Positions 18,243 to 27,378 are shown, counted from the first letter of the stretch. The stretch is DNA of 64,000 nucleotides from Geojedonia litorea (GCF_042654525.1 NZ_JBHSGP010000014.1:310001-374000); one strand, 5' to 3'. The notes: generated by a model not told the origin, from the letters alone. Numbers and translations: made by a program.

Positions 18243-18947
18243 ATGATGGACAGAAGAGAAAGTTTAAAATCGATGTTGTTAGGCTCAATGGCCGTTGGTC
18301 TTACCACGCAAAGTTGTTTGACCTCAACACCAGCCGAAGTCATTGATGACAAAATTTGGCAATATACATACGGTCGTACTCCTAAAGAAGCTGCTCATGA
18401 TGAAGCGTTATTGAGTGACTGTTTTTTCGAAGATGCAGAAAACGAAACTATTAAAACTTTGGCAAATTTAATACTGCCTCCAAACGAACAAGGGACAATT
18501 GAACAAGCTGGAGTAGTTGACTTTATTGAATTCATGGTCAAAGATGTACCAGAGTTTCAGGTGCAAATTAGAGGTGGATTGATGTGGCTCAATAACCAGT
18601 GTAATGCTCGATTTAATTCAGTTTTTATCTCATGTACTGAAGTTCAACAAAAAGAAATTCTCGATAAAATTGCCTATCCCGACCCAGAAGCTTCAGAGCA
18701 AGTACAAGAAGTGCAATTTTTTTCTTTAATGCGCAATCTGGTACTCACAGGCTATTTCACTTCTGAAGTTGGTATTAAAGAGCTAGATTACAAAGGCAAT
18801 ACCCCTAATACTTGGGACGGAGTACCACAAGAGGTGTTAGATGACCACGGTCTTAGTTATGATCCTGAATGGCTTGCTAAATGTGTTGATCATTCCAAAA
18901 GTGGGGAACTCGCAGAATGGGATGAGGAAGGAAATTTAATCACCTAA
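18243..18947 (+). CDS. Gluconate 2-dehydrogenase subunit 3-family protein (small subunit of the GMC dehydrogenase)
   Basis: The 234-residue protein begins MMDRRESLKSMLLGSMAVGL, a twin-arginine signal, then QSCLTS, a possible lipobox. The body matches the small subunit family that pairs with FAD GMC dehydrogenases: ETIKTLANLILPPNEQGTIEQAGVVDFIEFM near the start and LVLTGYFTSEVGIKELDYKGNTP before the end. It is needed for export and stability of the flavoprotein subunit in known pairs. The start codon follows the stop of the large subunit without a gap, so translation is coupled. The second ATG (codon 2) is equally possible as start. Confidence 0.88.
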   Translation: MMDRRESLKSMLLGSMAVGLTTQSCLTSTPAEVIDDKIWQYTYGRTPKEAAHDEALLSDCFFEDAENETIKTLANLILPPNEQGTIEQAGVVDFIEFMVKDVPEFQVQIRGGLMWLNNQCNARFNSVFISCTEVQQKEILDKIAYPDPEASEQVQEVQFFSLMRNLVLTGYFTSEVGIKELDYKGNTPNTWDGVPQEVLDDHGLSYDPEWLAKCVDHSKSGELAEWDEEGNLIT

Positions 18948-19111
18948 ACTATAATTACCCATAGAACAAACTTTTAATTTTCTATTTAAGTTGTACTCAA
19001 CAAAACTTGTTTTATTGCTTTCTCCAAGTCAATAGTTTATTACAGAATATAAGATCTGTTTGCGCTGTATTTAATGGCCTCATAAATCTTTTCAAAAATC
19101 ACGCTGTACTA

Positions 19112-19142
19112 TTTGGTAATCACATAGATTATCGTAAATTTG
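19112..19142 (+). promoter_or_regulatory. Promoter of the rplM-rpsI(-rpsB-tsf) operon
   Basis: TTTG (19112-19115) and TAAATTTG (19135-19142) match the Bacteroidota -33/-7 pair with a 19-bp spacer. The start of transcription should fall near 19149, about 40 nt before the rplM GTG. The 160 bp before it shows nothing further. Confidence 0.72.
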
Positions 19143-19188
19143 CAAACTCTTTTTGAGAGAGGAATGTTTAATAAGAAAATTAAAACGT

Positions 19189-19644
19189 GTGGACACATTA
19201 AGCTACAAAACGATTTCAGCAAACAAAGCTACTGTTAATAAAGAGTGGGTTTTGGTTGACGCTGAAGGTCAAACGCTAGGGCGTTTAGCTTCAAAAGTTG
19301 CAATACTTTTAAGAGGCAAACACAAGCCTAACTTCACACCGCATGTTGATTGTGGCGATAACGTAATTGTTATCAATTCAGAAAAAATCAACTTAACTGG
19401 AAACAAGTGGAATGACAAAACGTACATTCGTCACACAGGATACCCAGGTGGTCAGAGAAGTTTATCTGCTACAGAAATGTTTGGAAAAGATCCAGCAAGA
19501 TTAGTAGAAAAATCAGTTAAAGGAATGCTCCCTAAAAATAAATTAGGTGCAGATTTATTCCGTAATCTAACCGTTGTTGTAGGTTCAGAGCACACTCATG
19601 AAGCTCAAAAACCTAAAACAATTAACTTAAACGAATTCAATTAA
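19189..19644 (+). CDS. rplM: 50S ribosomal protein L13 (uL13)
   Basis: L13 is an early-assembling protein of the large subunit. With the GTG at 19189 as start the protein is 151 residues and begins (M)DTLSYKTISANKATV, the normal flavobacterial N-terminus. An ATG 36 bp upstream at 19153 is in frame but would add 12 unrelated residues and lies only about 4 nt after the expected transcription start, so I reject it. Core motifs include DAEGQTLGRLASKVA, PNFTPHVDCGDNVIVIN and RHTGYPGGQ. It overlaps rpsI by one base (stop TAA shares an A with the next ATG). Confidence 0.96.
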   Translation: MDTLSYKTISANKATVNKEWVLVDAEGQTLGRLASKVAILLRGKHKPNFTPHVDCGDNVIVINSEKINLTGNKWNDKTYIRHTGYPGGQRSLSATEMFGKDPARLVEKSVKGMLPKNKLGADLFRNLTVVVGSEHTHEAQKPKTINLNEFN

Positions 19645-20030
19645 TGGAAGTAATTCACAAAATTGGCCGTAGAAAGACGGCTGTTGCTCGTGTTTATGTT
19701 GCTCAAGGTAAAGGTAACATAACGGTGAACAAAAAAGACATGGCGGTTTATTTTCCTACTGCAACATTGCAGTACAAAGTAAACCAACCTTTAACCATGA
19801 CTAACAATGATGGCAACTTTGATATTACAGTAAACGTCTATGGTGGTGGCATCACAGGTCAAGCTGAAGCTATCCGTTTAGCAATCTCTCGCGCTATGTG
19901 CGAATTAGATGCTGAAAACAGACTAATATTAAAGCCAGAAGGTTTATTAACAAGAGACCCAAGAATGGTTGAGCGTAAAAAATTCGGACAGAAGAAAGCG
20001 CGTAAGAAATTCCAGTTCTCTAAACGTTAA
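19644..20030 (+). CDS. rpsI: 30S ribosomal protein S9 (uS9)
   Basis: S9 is a head-domain protein of the small subunit. Its C-terminal tail reaches the P-site tRNA. The 128 residues start MEVIHKIGRRKTAVARV and end in the basic tail KKFGQKKARKKFQFSKR with the terminal KR that contacts tRNA. It is translationally coupled to rplM. A 12-bp hairpin begins at its stop codon and opens the structured gap before rpsB. Confidence 0.97.
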   Translation: MEVIHKIGRRKTAVARVYVAQGKGNITVNKKDMAVYFPTATLQYKVNQPLTMTNNDGNFDITVNVYGGGITGQAEAIRLAISRAMCELDAENRLILKPEGLLTRDPRMVERKKFGQKKARKKFQFSKR

Positions 20031-20188
20031 GATTTCCAACTTGATTGGAAATCTTATCAAAAGGGTTTCCAATCTTGTTAAAACAAAATTATTTAAAAAC
20101 CCAGTTATTGTTGTCCTAGTCAAATAAAGGCAGGATTTAGTTTAGCATCTAAATGCTTAAGGCAAACGCAAGTGACCACTTAAGCATT
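20028..20188 (+). promoter_or_regulatory. Structured rpsI-rpsB intergenic leader with competing hairpins
   Basis: The 190-bp gap holds two sets of mutually exclusive stems. First, TAAGATTTCCAA (20028-20039) pairs perfectly with TTGGAAATCTTA (20045-20056), but GATTGGAAA (20043-20051) can instead pair with TTTCCAATC (20066-20074). Second, AGCAT (20144-20148) can pair with ATGCT (20153-20157), or AATGCTTAAG (20152-20161) can pair perfectly with CTTAAGCATT (20179-20188). Neither stem has a T-tract, so these look like mRNA leader structures for rpsB, possibly bound by S2. That role is inferred. Confidence 0.5.
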
Positions 20189-20220
20189 GCTAATTCAACA
20201 GAACGTAAACTATTACAAAC

Positions 20221-20991
20221 ATGGAAAAAGTAGAAGTAAAAGACTTACTAGAAGCAGGTGTACATTTTGGACACTTGACACGCAAATGGGATCCAAATAT
20301 GGCTCCTTACATTTATATGGAGCGCAACGGCATCCATATTATCAATCTTTACAAAACAGCGGCAAAAATTAAGGAAACTTCTGAAGCACTTCACAAAATT
20401 GCTGCTTCTGGAAAGAAAATCTTATTTGTTGCCACCAAAAAACAAGCAAAAGATATCGTTGCCGAAAAAGCAGGCGCTGTTAATATGCCATACATTACTG
20501 AAAGATGGCCAGGTGGTATGCTAACTAACTTCATTACTATTAGAAAAGCCGTTAAAAAAATGGCTTCAATTGATAGAATGAAGAAAGACGGAACCTTTAA
20601 CACCTTGTCTAAAAAAGAGCGTTTACAAGTAGATCGTTTGAGAGCAAAATTAGAAAAGAATTTAGGTTCAATTGCTGACATGACACGTTTACCAGGCGCA
20701 TTATTTGTTGTAGATATTAAACGCGAACATATCGCTATTAAGGAAGCACAAAAATTAAACATTCCAATTTTTGCTATGGTTGACACCAACTCTGACCCAC
20801 GTCAAGTTGATTATGTTATCCCTTCAAATGATGATGCTTCTAAATCTATTGACAAAGTATTGTCACTTGTAACTTCTGCAGTTGCAGATGGTTTAGCAGA
20901 ACGTAAATCTGACAAAGCTGAAAAAGAGCCTAAAGCAGAAAAGAAAGTAGCAGCTAAAAAGAAAGTAGTAGCTACTGAAGAAGAAGAATAA
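20221..20991 (+). CDS. rpsB: 30S ribosomal protein S2 (uS2)
   Basis: S2 is a late-joining small-subunit protein needed for mRNA binding. The 256 residues carry the family signatures LLEAGVHFGHLTRKWDPNM near the N-terminus and PGALFVVDIKREHIAIKEA with PIFAMVDTNSDP later. The C-terminus is a Lys/Glu/Ala-rich low-complexity tail. It is followed by tsf, the conserved partner, but with a hairpin plus T-run between the two genes. Confidence 0.97.
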   Translation: MEKVEVKDLLEAGVHFGHLTRKWDPNMAPYIYMERNGIHIINLYKTAAKIKETSEALHKIAASGKKILFVATKKQAKDIVAEKAGAVNMPYITERWPGGMLTNFITIRKAVKKMASIDRMKKDGTFNTLSKKERLQVDRLRAKLEKNLGSIADMTRLPGALFVVDIKREHIAIKEAQKLNIPIFAMVDTNSDPRQVDYVIPSNDDASKSIDKVLSLVTSAVADGLAERKSDKAEKEPKAEKKVAAKKKVVATEEEE

Positions 20992-21013
20992 ATAACAATT
21001 TCAAAACATAAAT

Positions 21014-21062
21014 AAGTCGTTTAGTTCTTTTCTTTAATGAAAATAAATTGAACGACTTTTTT
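21014..21062 (+). terminator. Hairpin with T-run between rpsB and tsf
   Basis: AAGTCGTTTA (21014-21023) pairs with TGAACGACTT (21049-21058, one G-T pair) around a 25-base loop and runs into TTTTTT. It probably causes partial termination that sets the S2:EF-Ts ratio, as tsf has no obvious promoter of its own. Confidence 0.65.
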
Positions 21063-21077
21063 AAATTTTAAAAACCC

Positions 21078-22052
21078 ATGGAAAATACGGTAAAAATAAG
21101 CGCAGCAGAAGTAAACAAATTACGTCAAGCTACTGGTGCAGGAATGATGGATTGCAAAAAAGCATTGGTTGAGGCTGGTGGAGATTTTGATAAAGCCATT
21201 GAAGTATTACGTAAAAAAGGTCAAAAAGTAGCAGAAAAAAGAGCCGACAGAGAATCATCTGAAGGTGCTGCAATTGCTAAAATAAATGACAACAACACTG
21301 TTGGTGTGGCAATTGTTTTAGGATGCGAAACAGACTTTGTTGGTAAAAATGAAAACTTCGTTGCTTTAGCAAATGAACTTGCTGAAATCGCTATCAACTA
21401 CAACTCTAAAGAAGAATTTTTAGCTGCCGATTTTGGTGGCATGACTGTGGCTGATAAACTAACAGAGCAAACAGGTGTTATAGGTGAAAAACTAGACATC
21501 ACAGCTTTTGAAAAACTAGAAGCTGCTTATGTAGGCTCTTATGTTCATATCAATAAAATTGCTGCTTTAGTTGGCTTATCAACTGAAGTTAACAATGCTG
21601 AAACTTTAGTTAAAGATGTCGCAATGCAAGTAGCTTCAATGGGAGCGACTACATTGTCATACAAAGATTTTGATCCAGCTTTTATCGCTTCAGAAACAGA
21701 AGCAAGAATTGCTGTGATTGAAAAAGATAACGAAGAATTAGCCCGTTTAGGAAAAACACTTAAAAATGTACCTAAATACATCTCTATGGCTCAATTAACC
21801 CCAGAAGTTTTAGCTGAAGCTGAATCTGCTGCTAAAGCTGAATTGAAAGCTGAAGGGAAGCCAGAACAAATTTGGGACAGAATCCTTCCTGGTAAAATGG
21901 AGCGTTTTATTTCTGATAACACAACTCTAGACCAAGAAAAATGTTTGTTAGATCAAACCTTTATTAAAAACGAAAAACAAAATGTAGCTGATTACGTGGC
22001 ATCTTACGGTGATGTAAGTGTTACTGGTTTCAAACGTGTTACAGTAGGTTAA
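21078..22052 (+). CDS. tsf: Elongation factor Ts
   Basis: EF-Ts exchanges GDP for GTP on EF-Tu. The 324-residue protein has the N-terminal UBA-like domain with VNKLRQATGAGMMDCKKALVEAGGD and the core motif VGVAIVLGCETDFVGKNENF. It is longer than the roughly 280-residue E. coli protein because of extra sequence in the core, usual for Bacteroidota. It is the last gene of the rplM-rpsI-rpsB-tsf cluster and has a strong terminator behind it. Confidence 0.97.
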   Translation: MENTVKISAAEVNKLRQATGAGMMDCKKALVEAGGDFDKAIEVLRKKGQKVAEKRADRESSEGAAIAKINDNNTVGVAIVLGCETDFVGKNENFVALANELAEIAINYNSKEEFLAADFGGMTVADKLTEQTGVIGEKLDITAFEKLEAAYVGSYVHINKIAALVGLSTEVNNAETLVKDVAMQVASMGATTLSYKDFDPAFIASETEARIAVIEKDNEELARLGKTLKNVPKYISMAQLTPEVLAEAESAAKAELKAEGKPEQIWDRILPGKMERFISDNTTLDQEKCLLDQTFIKNEKQNVADYVASYGDVSVTGFKRVTVG

Positions 22053-22077
22053 TTTTAATCTTACAATAATATATTTT

Positions 22078-22109
22078 AAAAAAGCTTCTCTAATTGAGAA
22101 GCTTTTTTT
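22078..22109 (+). terminator. Intrinsic terminator after tsf
   Basis: AAAAAAGCTTCTC and GAGAAGCTTTTTT form a 13-bp stem around TAATT, ending in a T-run. Confidence 0.9.
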
Positions 22110-22125
22110 ATACCCAAATTCCGCT

Positions 22126-22154
22126 TTTGTAAATTACAATAATGATTATATTTG
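22126..22154 (+). promoter_or_regulatory. Promoter of pyrH-frr
   Basis: TTTG (22126-22129) and TATATTTG (22147-22154) are spaced by 17 bp and lie just after the tsf terminator, 33 bp before pyrH. Confidence 0.7.
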
Positions 22155-22187
22155 CTAAACCTTTAAAAAAACTATAGTTTCGAACTT

Positions 22188-22895
22188 ATGAAATACAAAA
22201 GAATTCTTCTAAAATTGTCTGGTGAAGCCCTAATGGGAACGCGCCAATACGGCATAGACCCCGTGAGATTAGCTGAATATGCCCAAGACATTAAGGAGAT
22301 TTGCAATAAAGGCGTTGAAATCGCAATAGTTATTGGAGGTGGAAATATATTTAGAGGATTAGCTGGAGCAAGTAATGGTATGGATCGAGTGCAAGCCGAC
22401 CATATGGGTATGTTAGCAACCGTTATAAATGGATTGGCATTACAAAGTGCTTTAGAAGATTCGGGAATTCAAACACGATTACAATCAGCCATAAAAATAA
22501 ATGAAGTTGCAGAACCATTTATTAGAAGACGGGCCATTAGGCATTTAGAAAAAGGACGTGTAGTCATTTTTGGTGGAGGTACCGGAAATCCTTATTTCAC
22601 AACAGATTCGGCTGCTGTTTTAAGAGCTATTGAAATTGAAGCTGACGTTATTTTAAAAGGCACTCGCGTTGATGGCATCTATAATGTAGACCCAGAAAAA
22701 GATGCAAAAGCAATTAAATTTGACCATATTTCATTTGATGATGTGTTACGTAAAGGTTTAAAAGTTATGGATACTACTGCTTTTACATTAAGTCAAGAAA
22801 ACGAATTGCCAATTATTGTATTTGATATGAACAAAAAAGGAAATTTACTTAAAGTGGTTTCCGGAGAAAATATTGGCACAAAAGTTAACCTATAG
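22188..22895 (+). CDS. pyrH: UMP kinase
   Basis: This hexameric bacterial UMP kinase phosphorylates UMP to UDP in pyrimidine synthesis. The 235 residues begin MKYKRILLKLSGEALMG and contain VIGGGNIFRGLAG, the DHMGMLATVINGLAL uridylate-kinase signature, and FGGGTGNPYFTTDSAAVLRA. It is followed 55 bp later by frr, a pairing conserved across many bacteria. Confidence 0.97.
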   Translation: MKYKRILLKLSGEALMGTRQYGIDPVRLAEYAQDIKEICNKGVEIAIVIGGGNIFRGLAGASNGMDRVQADHMGMLATVINGLALQSALEDSGIQTRLQSAIKINEVAEPFIRRRAIRHLEKGRVVIFGGGTGNPYFTTDSAAVLRAIEIEADVILKGTRVDGIYNVDPEKDAKAIKFDHISFDDVLRKGLKVMDTTAFTLSQENELPIIVFDMNKKGNLLKVVSGENIGTKVNL

Positions 22896-22950
22896 ATTAA
22901 ATAACGATTTGACATATTTTTGGTAGATAACCTTAAAAATTAAATTAACC

Positions 22951-23508
22951 ATGAACGAAGACATTCAATTTATTCTAGATACGGCAAAAGAAGCCATGGA
23001 TAATGCCGTAAAGCATTTAGAAAAGCAGTTTGTAAACATTAGAGCTGGTAAAGCAAGTCCTGCTATGTTGGGAAGTGTAATGGTAAATTATTATGGTTCT
23101 CAAACACCTTTAAATCAGGTTTCCAATGTCAATACCCCAGATGGTAGAACCATCACTGTGCAGCCATGGGAAAAAGGAATGCTACAAGAAATTGAAAAAG
23201 GGATACAAATTGCCAATCTTGGTTTTAATCCAATGAACAATGGTGATACTATTATTATTAATGTTCCGCCATTAACAGAAGAGCGTCGTCGCGATTTAGC
23301 AAAACAGGCAAAAGCAGAAGCTGAAGATGCTAAAATAGGGGTGCGAAGTGCACGTAAAGATGCCAACACCGAAATTAAAAAATTAGATGACGTCTCGGAA
23401 GACCTTCAGAAAAATGCCGAAATCGATGTGCAACAAATGACCGATACTTACGTTAAAAAGATTGATTCTATTTTAGAAATCAAAGAAAAAGAAATTATGA
23501 CGGTATAA
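22951..23508 (+). CDS. frr: Ribosome recycling factor
   Basis: RRF, with EF-G, splits post-termination ribosomes. The 185-residue protein has the full RRF length and motifs: MDNAVKHLEKQFVNIRAGKASPAML, VSNVNTPDGRTITVQPWEK, and PPLTEERRRDLAKQAK. A short intrinsic terminator follows, closing the pyrH-frr unit. Confidence 0.97.
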   Translation: MNEDIQFILDTAKEAMDNAVKHLEKQFVNIRAGKASPAMLGSVMVNYYGSQTPLNQVSNVNTPDGRTITVQPWEKGMLQEIEKGIQIANLGFNPMNNGDTIIINVPPLTEERRRDLAKQAKAEAEDAKIGVRSARKDANTEIKKLDDVSEDLQKNAEIDVQQMTDTYVKKIDSILEIKEKEIMTV

Positions 23509-23512
23509 ATTT

Positions 23513-23538
23513 AAAGCGACAACAACGTCGCTTTTTTT
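23513..23538 (+). terminator. Intrinsic terminator after frr
   Basis: AAAGCGAC and GTCGCTTT form an 8-bp stem around AACAAC and run into seven T residues. Confidence 0.9.
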
Positions 23539-23568
23539 ATCCATTGACATAAAACGCTCAATACATTG

Positions 23569-24846
23569 ATGAAAGCCTTCAGCGCATTTATTCTATTTAC
23601 ATGTTGTTTAATAAATGTGCATTCCCAATCTGTTCCTGTAAAGCAAGATTCCGCACTTATTAAAAACGATACTATAAAGCAAGAACAGTTTCTTAAGCAA
23701 TTAGGAAACGGCTATTTTCCAACCAAGTTTGTTAATATTGATTTAAGGTATCTTGTTAAATACAATCAGTATGAAGGACTTCGAACTGGTTTAGGAGGCA
23801 TTACAACCTCTTCTTTTTCAGATAAATATCGAATTAATGGGTACACCGTTTATGGATTCAAGGATCATCGTTTTAAATATAGCATTGGTGGCGGTTTTAG
23901 GGTCAATAAAAAAACACAAACTTGGATTAACCTCTCTTACACCGATGACCTTCAAGAAACTGGTAGTTCTGTCTTTTTAACAGACAAACGCTTTTTCTCA
24001 TTTTTTGAACCTCGGTTATTAAATATTGATTTATTTCATAAACATATCACCAAAGCTATAAGTTTAGAACATCAAGTATCGCCATATTTATTATCTGAAA
24101 CTCAATTCTCTACAAGCAAGATCGATCCAACTTATGACTATAGTTTTGTGGCCGATGAAAAGACCTTCGAAACTTTTGATATTAGCAGCATTAAACTTTC
24201 ATTACAATGGAATCCTTTTAACAATTTTAAAATAGAAAATGACAACGTTATTGAAACTGAAATAGGCTATCCTGAATTTACTCTGCAATTAACCAAAAGT
24301 TTTAAAGACCTATTAGATGGTGACTTCAACTTTTTTAAATTCGATTTTAGAACCCATTATGAATATAAATTTAAGACTGGTAGTATTTTTGATGCCGTAC
24401 TTACTTCTGGCATTGCTACTGGCCAAACACCCTTAACGCATCTATATCACGCCTACCCCAACAATATTAATAAAGAAACTATTTTACAACGCTTCTCTGT
24501 TGCAGGTATCAATAGTTTTGAGACTATGTTTTTCAATGAATTTTTTTCAGACCAGTTTACAACACTTCAATTAAAACACAGTTTACAGCCTTTTAAAATT
24601 TCAGAACGGTTTAAACCTCAATTGGTGCTTATTTCAAGATTTGCAATAGGGAGTATGCAGAATATGGATCGTCACCAACAAATGAGCTTTGAGACTCTCG
24701 ATAAAGGTTATTCAGAAGCAGGATTTGAGATTAACAAGTTGCTTTTTGGTTTTGGATTAAGTTTTGCATATCGCTATGGCGCTTATCATTTACCCGAAAT
24801 AGGAGATAACATTGCCTTTAAGTTCACCTTTAATGTTTCTCTTTAA
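23569..24846 (+). CDS. Outer-membrane beta-barrel protein (resembles the barrel part of DUF5686 proteins)
   Basis: With the ATG at 23569 the protein is 425 residues; an in-frame TTG one codon earlier is unlikely to be used. It has a Sec signal peptide ending CCLINVHSQS. The rest alternates polar and aromatic residues in beta-strand fashion and ends in FKFTFNVSL, a typical outer-membrane barrel terminus. The opening NIDLRYLVKYNQYEGLRTGLGG resembles the start of the barrel in the larger CarboxypepD_reg/DUF5686 proteins, without their N-terminal domain. It lies 75 bp before an RND/MMPL exporter gene, which may be a functional partner. The transported substance is not evident. Confidence 0.6.
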   Translation: MKAFSAFILFTCCLINVHSQSVPVKQDSALIKNDTIKQEQFLKQLGNGYFPTKFVNIDLRYLVKYNQYEGLRTGLGGITTSSFSDKYRINGYTVYGFKDHRFKYSIGGGFRVNKKTQTWINLSYTDDLQETGSSVFLTDKRFFSFFEPRLLNIDLFHKHITKAISLEHQVSPYLLSETQFSTSKIDPTYDYSFVADEKTFETFDISSIKLSLQWNPFNNFKIENDNVIETEIGYPEFTLQLTKSFKDLLDGDFNFFKFDFRTHYEYKFKTGSIFDAVLTSGIATGQTPLTHLYHAYPNNINKETILQRFSVAGINSFETMFFNEFFSDQFTTLQLKHSLQPFKISERFKPQLVLISRFAIGSMQNMDRHQQMSFETLDKGYSEAGFEINKLLFGFGLSFAYRYGAYHLPEIGDNIAFKFTFNVSL

Positions 24847-24895
24847 TAATTAACAATAAGCTATTAATTTAATTAGCTAATCATTAGGTTTTTTC

Positions 24896-24903
24896 TACCT
24901 TTG
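24896..24903 (+). promoter_or_regulatory. -7 box upstream of the RND/MMPL exporter gene
   Basis: TACCTTTG fits TAnnTTTG and ends 18 bp before the ATG. No TTG is placed at -33. Confidence 0.45.
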
Positions 24904-24921
24904 TCGCTCTTTTAACGAGGT

Positions 24922-27321
24922 ATGTTTAAACTTTTGACGACTAATTTTTGGGAAGTTGTCGCAAGACTTATTTTGCGTAATAAAATTGCTATCCTAGCAG
25001 TTATTATTTTAGCTACCTTATTCTTTAGTTATCAATGGAAACATATGCGCTTCACCTACACCGAAGCCAATTTATTACCCGATGACAATGAAGTAAATGT
25101 TACTTATAATAAGTTTTTAGAAATTTTTGGTGAAGAAGGTAATTTAATTGTTTTAGGTGTAAAAGATTCTACACTTTTTACAGTTGACAAACTTAATGCT
25201 TGGAATCAACTTTCAGATACCTTTAAAAACTATCCAGAGGTTGAAACCGTAGTGTCTATCCATGACCTAAAAAAATTGGTCAAAAACACAGAGAAGGAAC
25301 AATTTGAGTTAGAACCTTTCATAAAAGATTCTATTCGCTCTCTTGAGCAGGTTGAAATACTTCAAAATGAATTATTTAAACAATATCCATTCTACGATAA
25401 TTTTCTATTCAATCAAACCACCAGAACAGTAAGAACAGCTATTTATCTCAAAAAAGATATTGTTAATACATCCATTCGTAAAGATTTTGTCATTGACATC
25501 TTAATTCCTGAAATAACAAAGTTTGAGAGTAAAACAAATTTGGATGTTAGAATTTCTGGGATGCCTTATATCAGAACTCTAAATTCCCAAAATATTGTTG
25601 ACGAAATAGGATTGTTTATTACGGCTGCATTACTCGTAACTTCTCTAATCTTCTTTTTCTTCTTTAGATCCTTTAGAGCCACCTTTATCTCGCTTATTGT
25701 AGTTTGTGTGGGAGTGATGTGGACCTTTGGTATACTTGGGCTCTTAAAGTATGAAATAACAGTTTTAACGGCCTTGATACCGCCTTTAATTATTGTAATT
25801 GGAATTCCAAATTGCATTTTTTTAATCAATAAATATCAGCATGAAGTTCAGTTGCACGGTAATAAAGTAAAGTCTTTACAACGTGTTATCACCAAAATTG
25901 GTAATGCTACGTTAATGACCAATGTTACAACGGCTTCTGGTTTTGCGACATTTATCTTAACTGAAAGTACACTTTTAAAGGAGTTCGGTATTGTGGCCTC
26001 TTTAAGCATTCTGGCCATATTTATACTTTGCCTTTTAATAATTCCTATTATTTATACCTTCTTACCTTACCCTAAAGACAGACATCTAGAGCATTTAAAC
26101 CGCCGTTGGATTGGTGGTTTTGTGGATTGGATGGAACGTATGGTAAAAGATCGTAAAATTACTATCTACACAACCTCTTTGATATTACTAGTAGCGAGTA
26201 TTATTGGTATTTATCAAATAAAAATTTCAGGAAGTTTAATTGAAGATATGCCCAAGGAGAAAGAGTTTTATCATGACATTAAATTTTTCGAAAAAGAATT
26301 TAATGGTATTATGCCATTAGAATTCATGGTTGATACCAAGCGCAAACGAGGTGTTATGAAATTGAGCACTCTTAAACGTATGGACGAGTTGGAAGAGGCC
26401 ATTACAGAAATTCCTGAACTCTCAAGGCCAATCTCTGTGGTTAGCTTAATGAAATATTCGAAACAAGCCTATTATAATGGCAATCCTAAATATTACCAAC
26501 TTCCTACAAGTCAAGAAAATAGTTTTATTTTATCGTATGCAAAAAATTCAACCACAGATGTTGATTTGCTTAAAAATTTTGTAGACAGTACCGGTCGCTA
26601 TGCCCGTATTACCACGTTTATGAAGGATATCGGTACCGATAAAATGGAAGGAATTGAAGAAGACCTTCTCAACAAAATAGATAAGGTATTTCCAGAAAAA
26701 CAATACGAGGTTATCATGACCGGCAAAGCTTTAGTTTTTCAAAAAGGAACAACCTATTTAGTGAAAAACCTAGCCATCTCTTTATCCTTGGCAATTTTGT
26801 TGATTTCATTATTCATGGCCTATATGTTTAGGTCGTTTAGAATGATCATTGTTTCATTGATTCCTAACCTACTCCCACTAATTATTACCGCAGGTTTAAT
26901 GGGGTATTTGGGTGTGCCTATTAAGCCATCAACCATTTTAGTGTTTAGTATTGCTTTTGGCATTTCAGTTGATGACACAATACATTTCTTGGCAAAATAC
27001 AGGCAAGAACTACAGGCTAATCATTGGAAAATAAGAAAATCAGTCTATGGCGCATTACGAGAAACCGGAGTGAGCATGTTTTATACCTCTATTGTTTTGT
27101 TTTTTGGTTTTTCGGTATTTATAATTTCAAGCTTTGGAGGAACCGTTGCATTAGGGGCACTAGTTTCTGCAACCTTACTATTTGCCATGCTATCAAACTT
27201 ATTACTTTTACCTTCGCTATTATTGTCATTAGAGCGCAGTATTGCCAACAAGGAAGTGTTAAAAGAGCCATCTATAAATATCATTCCTGAAGAAGACGAC
27301 AGCGAAAATTCCAAAATTTAA
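24922..27321 (+). CDS. RND-superfamily exporter of the MMPL/patched type
   Basis: The 799-residue inner-membrane protein has the duplicated RND plan: one transmembrane helix (about 20-38), a large periplasmic loop, five helices (about 225-380), then the repeat with a helix near 415, a second loop and five helices (about 610-770). The length and single-subunit form fit the MMPL/patched-like group, which moves lipids or hopanoids, and not the 1000-residue drug pumps. FGISVDDTIHFLAKYRQE in the second half is the family's conserved helix 4 region with the proton-relay Asp pair. It may act with the barrel protein encoded just before. The C-terminal tail is acidic. Confidence 0.85.
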   Translation: MFKLLTTNFWEVVARLILRNKIAILAVIILATLFFSYQWKHMRFTYTEANLLPDDNEVNVTYNKFLEIFGEEGNLIVLGVKDSTLFTVDKLNAWNQLSDTFKNYPEVETVVSIHDLKKLVKNTEKEQFELEPFIKDSIRSLEQVEILQNELFKQYPFYDNFLFNQTTRTVRTAIYLKKDIVNTSIRKDFVIDILIPEITKFESKTNLDVRISGMPYIRTLNSQNIVDEIGLFITAALLVTSLIFFFFFRSFRATFISLIVVCVGVMWTFGILGLLKYEITVLTALIPPLIIVIGIPNCIFLINKYQHEVQLHGNKVKSLQRVITKIGNATLMTNVTTASGFATFILTESTLLKEFGIVASLSILAIFILCLLIIPIIYTFLPYPKDRHLEHLNRRWIGGFVDWMERMVKDRKITIYTTSLILLVASIIGIYQIKISGSLIEDMPKEKEFYHDIKFFEKEFNGIMPLEFMVDTKRKRGVMKLSTLKRMDELEEAITEIPELSRPISVVSLMKYSKQAYYNGNPKYYQLPTSQENSFILSYAKNSTTDVDLLKNFVDSTGRYARITTFMKDIGTDKMEGIEEDLLNKIDKVFPEKQYEVIMTGKALVFQKGTTYLVKNLAISLSLAILLISLFMAYMFRSFRMIIVSLIPNLLPLIITAGLMGYLGVPIKPSTILVFSIAFGISVDDTIHFLAKYRQELQANHWKIRKSVYGALRETGVSMFYTSIVLFFGFSVFIISSFGGTVALGALVSATLLFAMLSNLLLLPSLLLSLERSIANKEVLKEPSINIIPEEDDSENSKI

Positions 27322-27378
27322 AATCCTAATTTAATTTTTGTTCGTTTTGAAGTTTGTTTTTTAATTATTTGGTGCTAT

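Noticed and set aside
19153..19188. N-terminal extension of L13 from an upstream ATG
   Set aside because: The 12 added residues do not fit L13 and the ATG is only about 4 nt from the expected transcription start; the GTG at 19189 gives the normal N-terminus.
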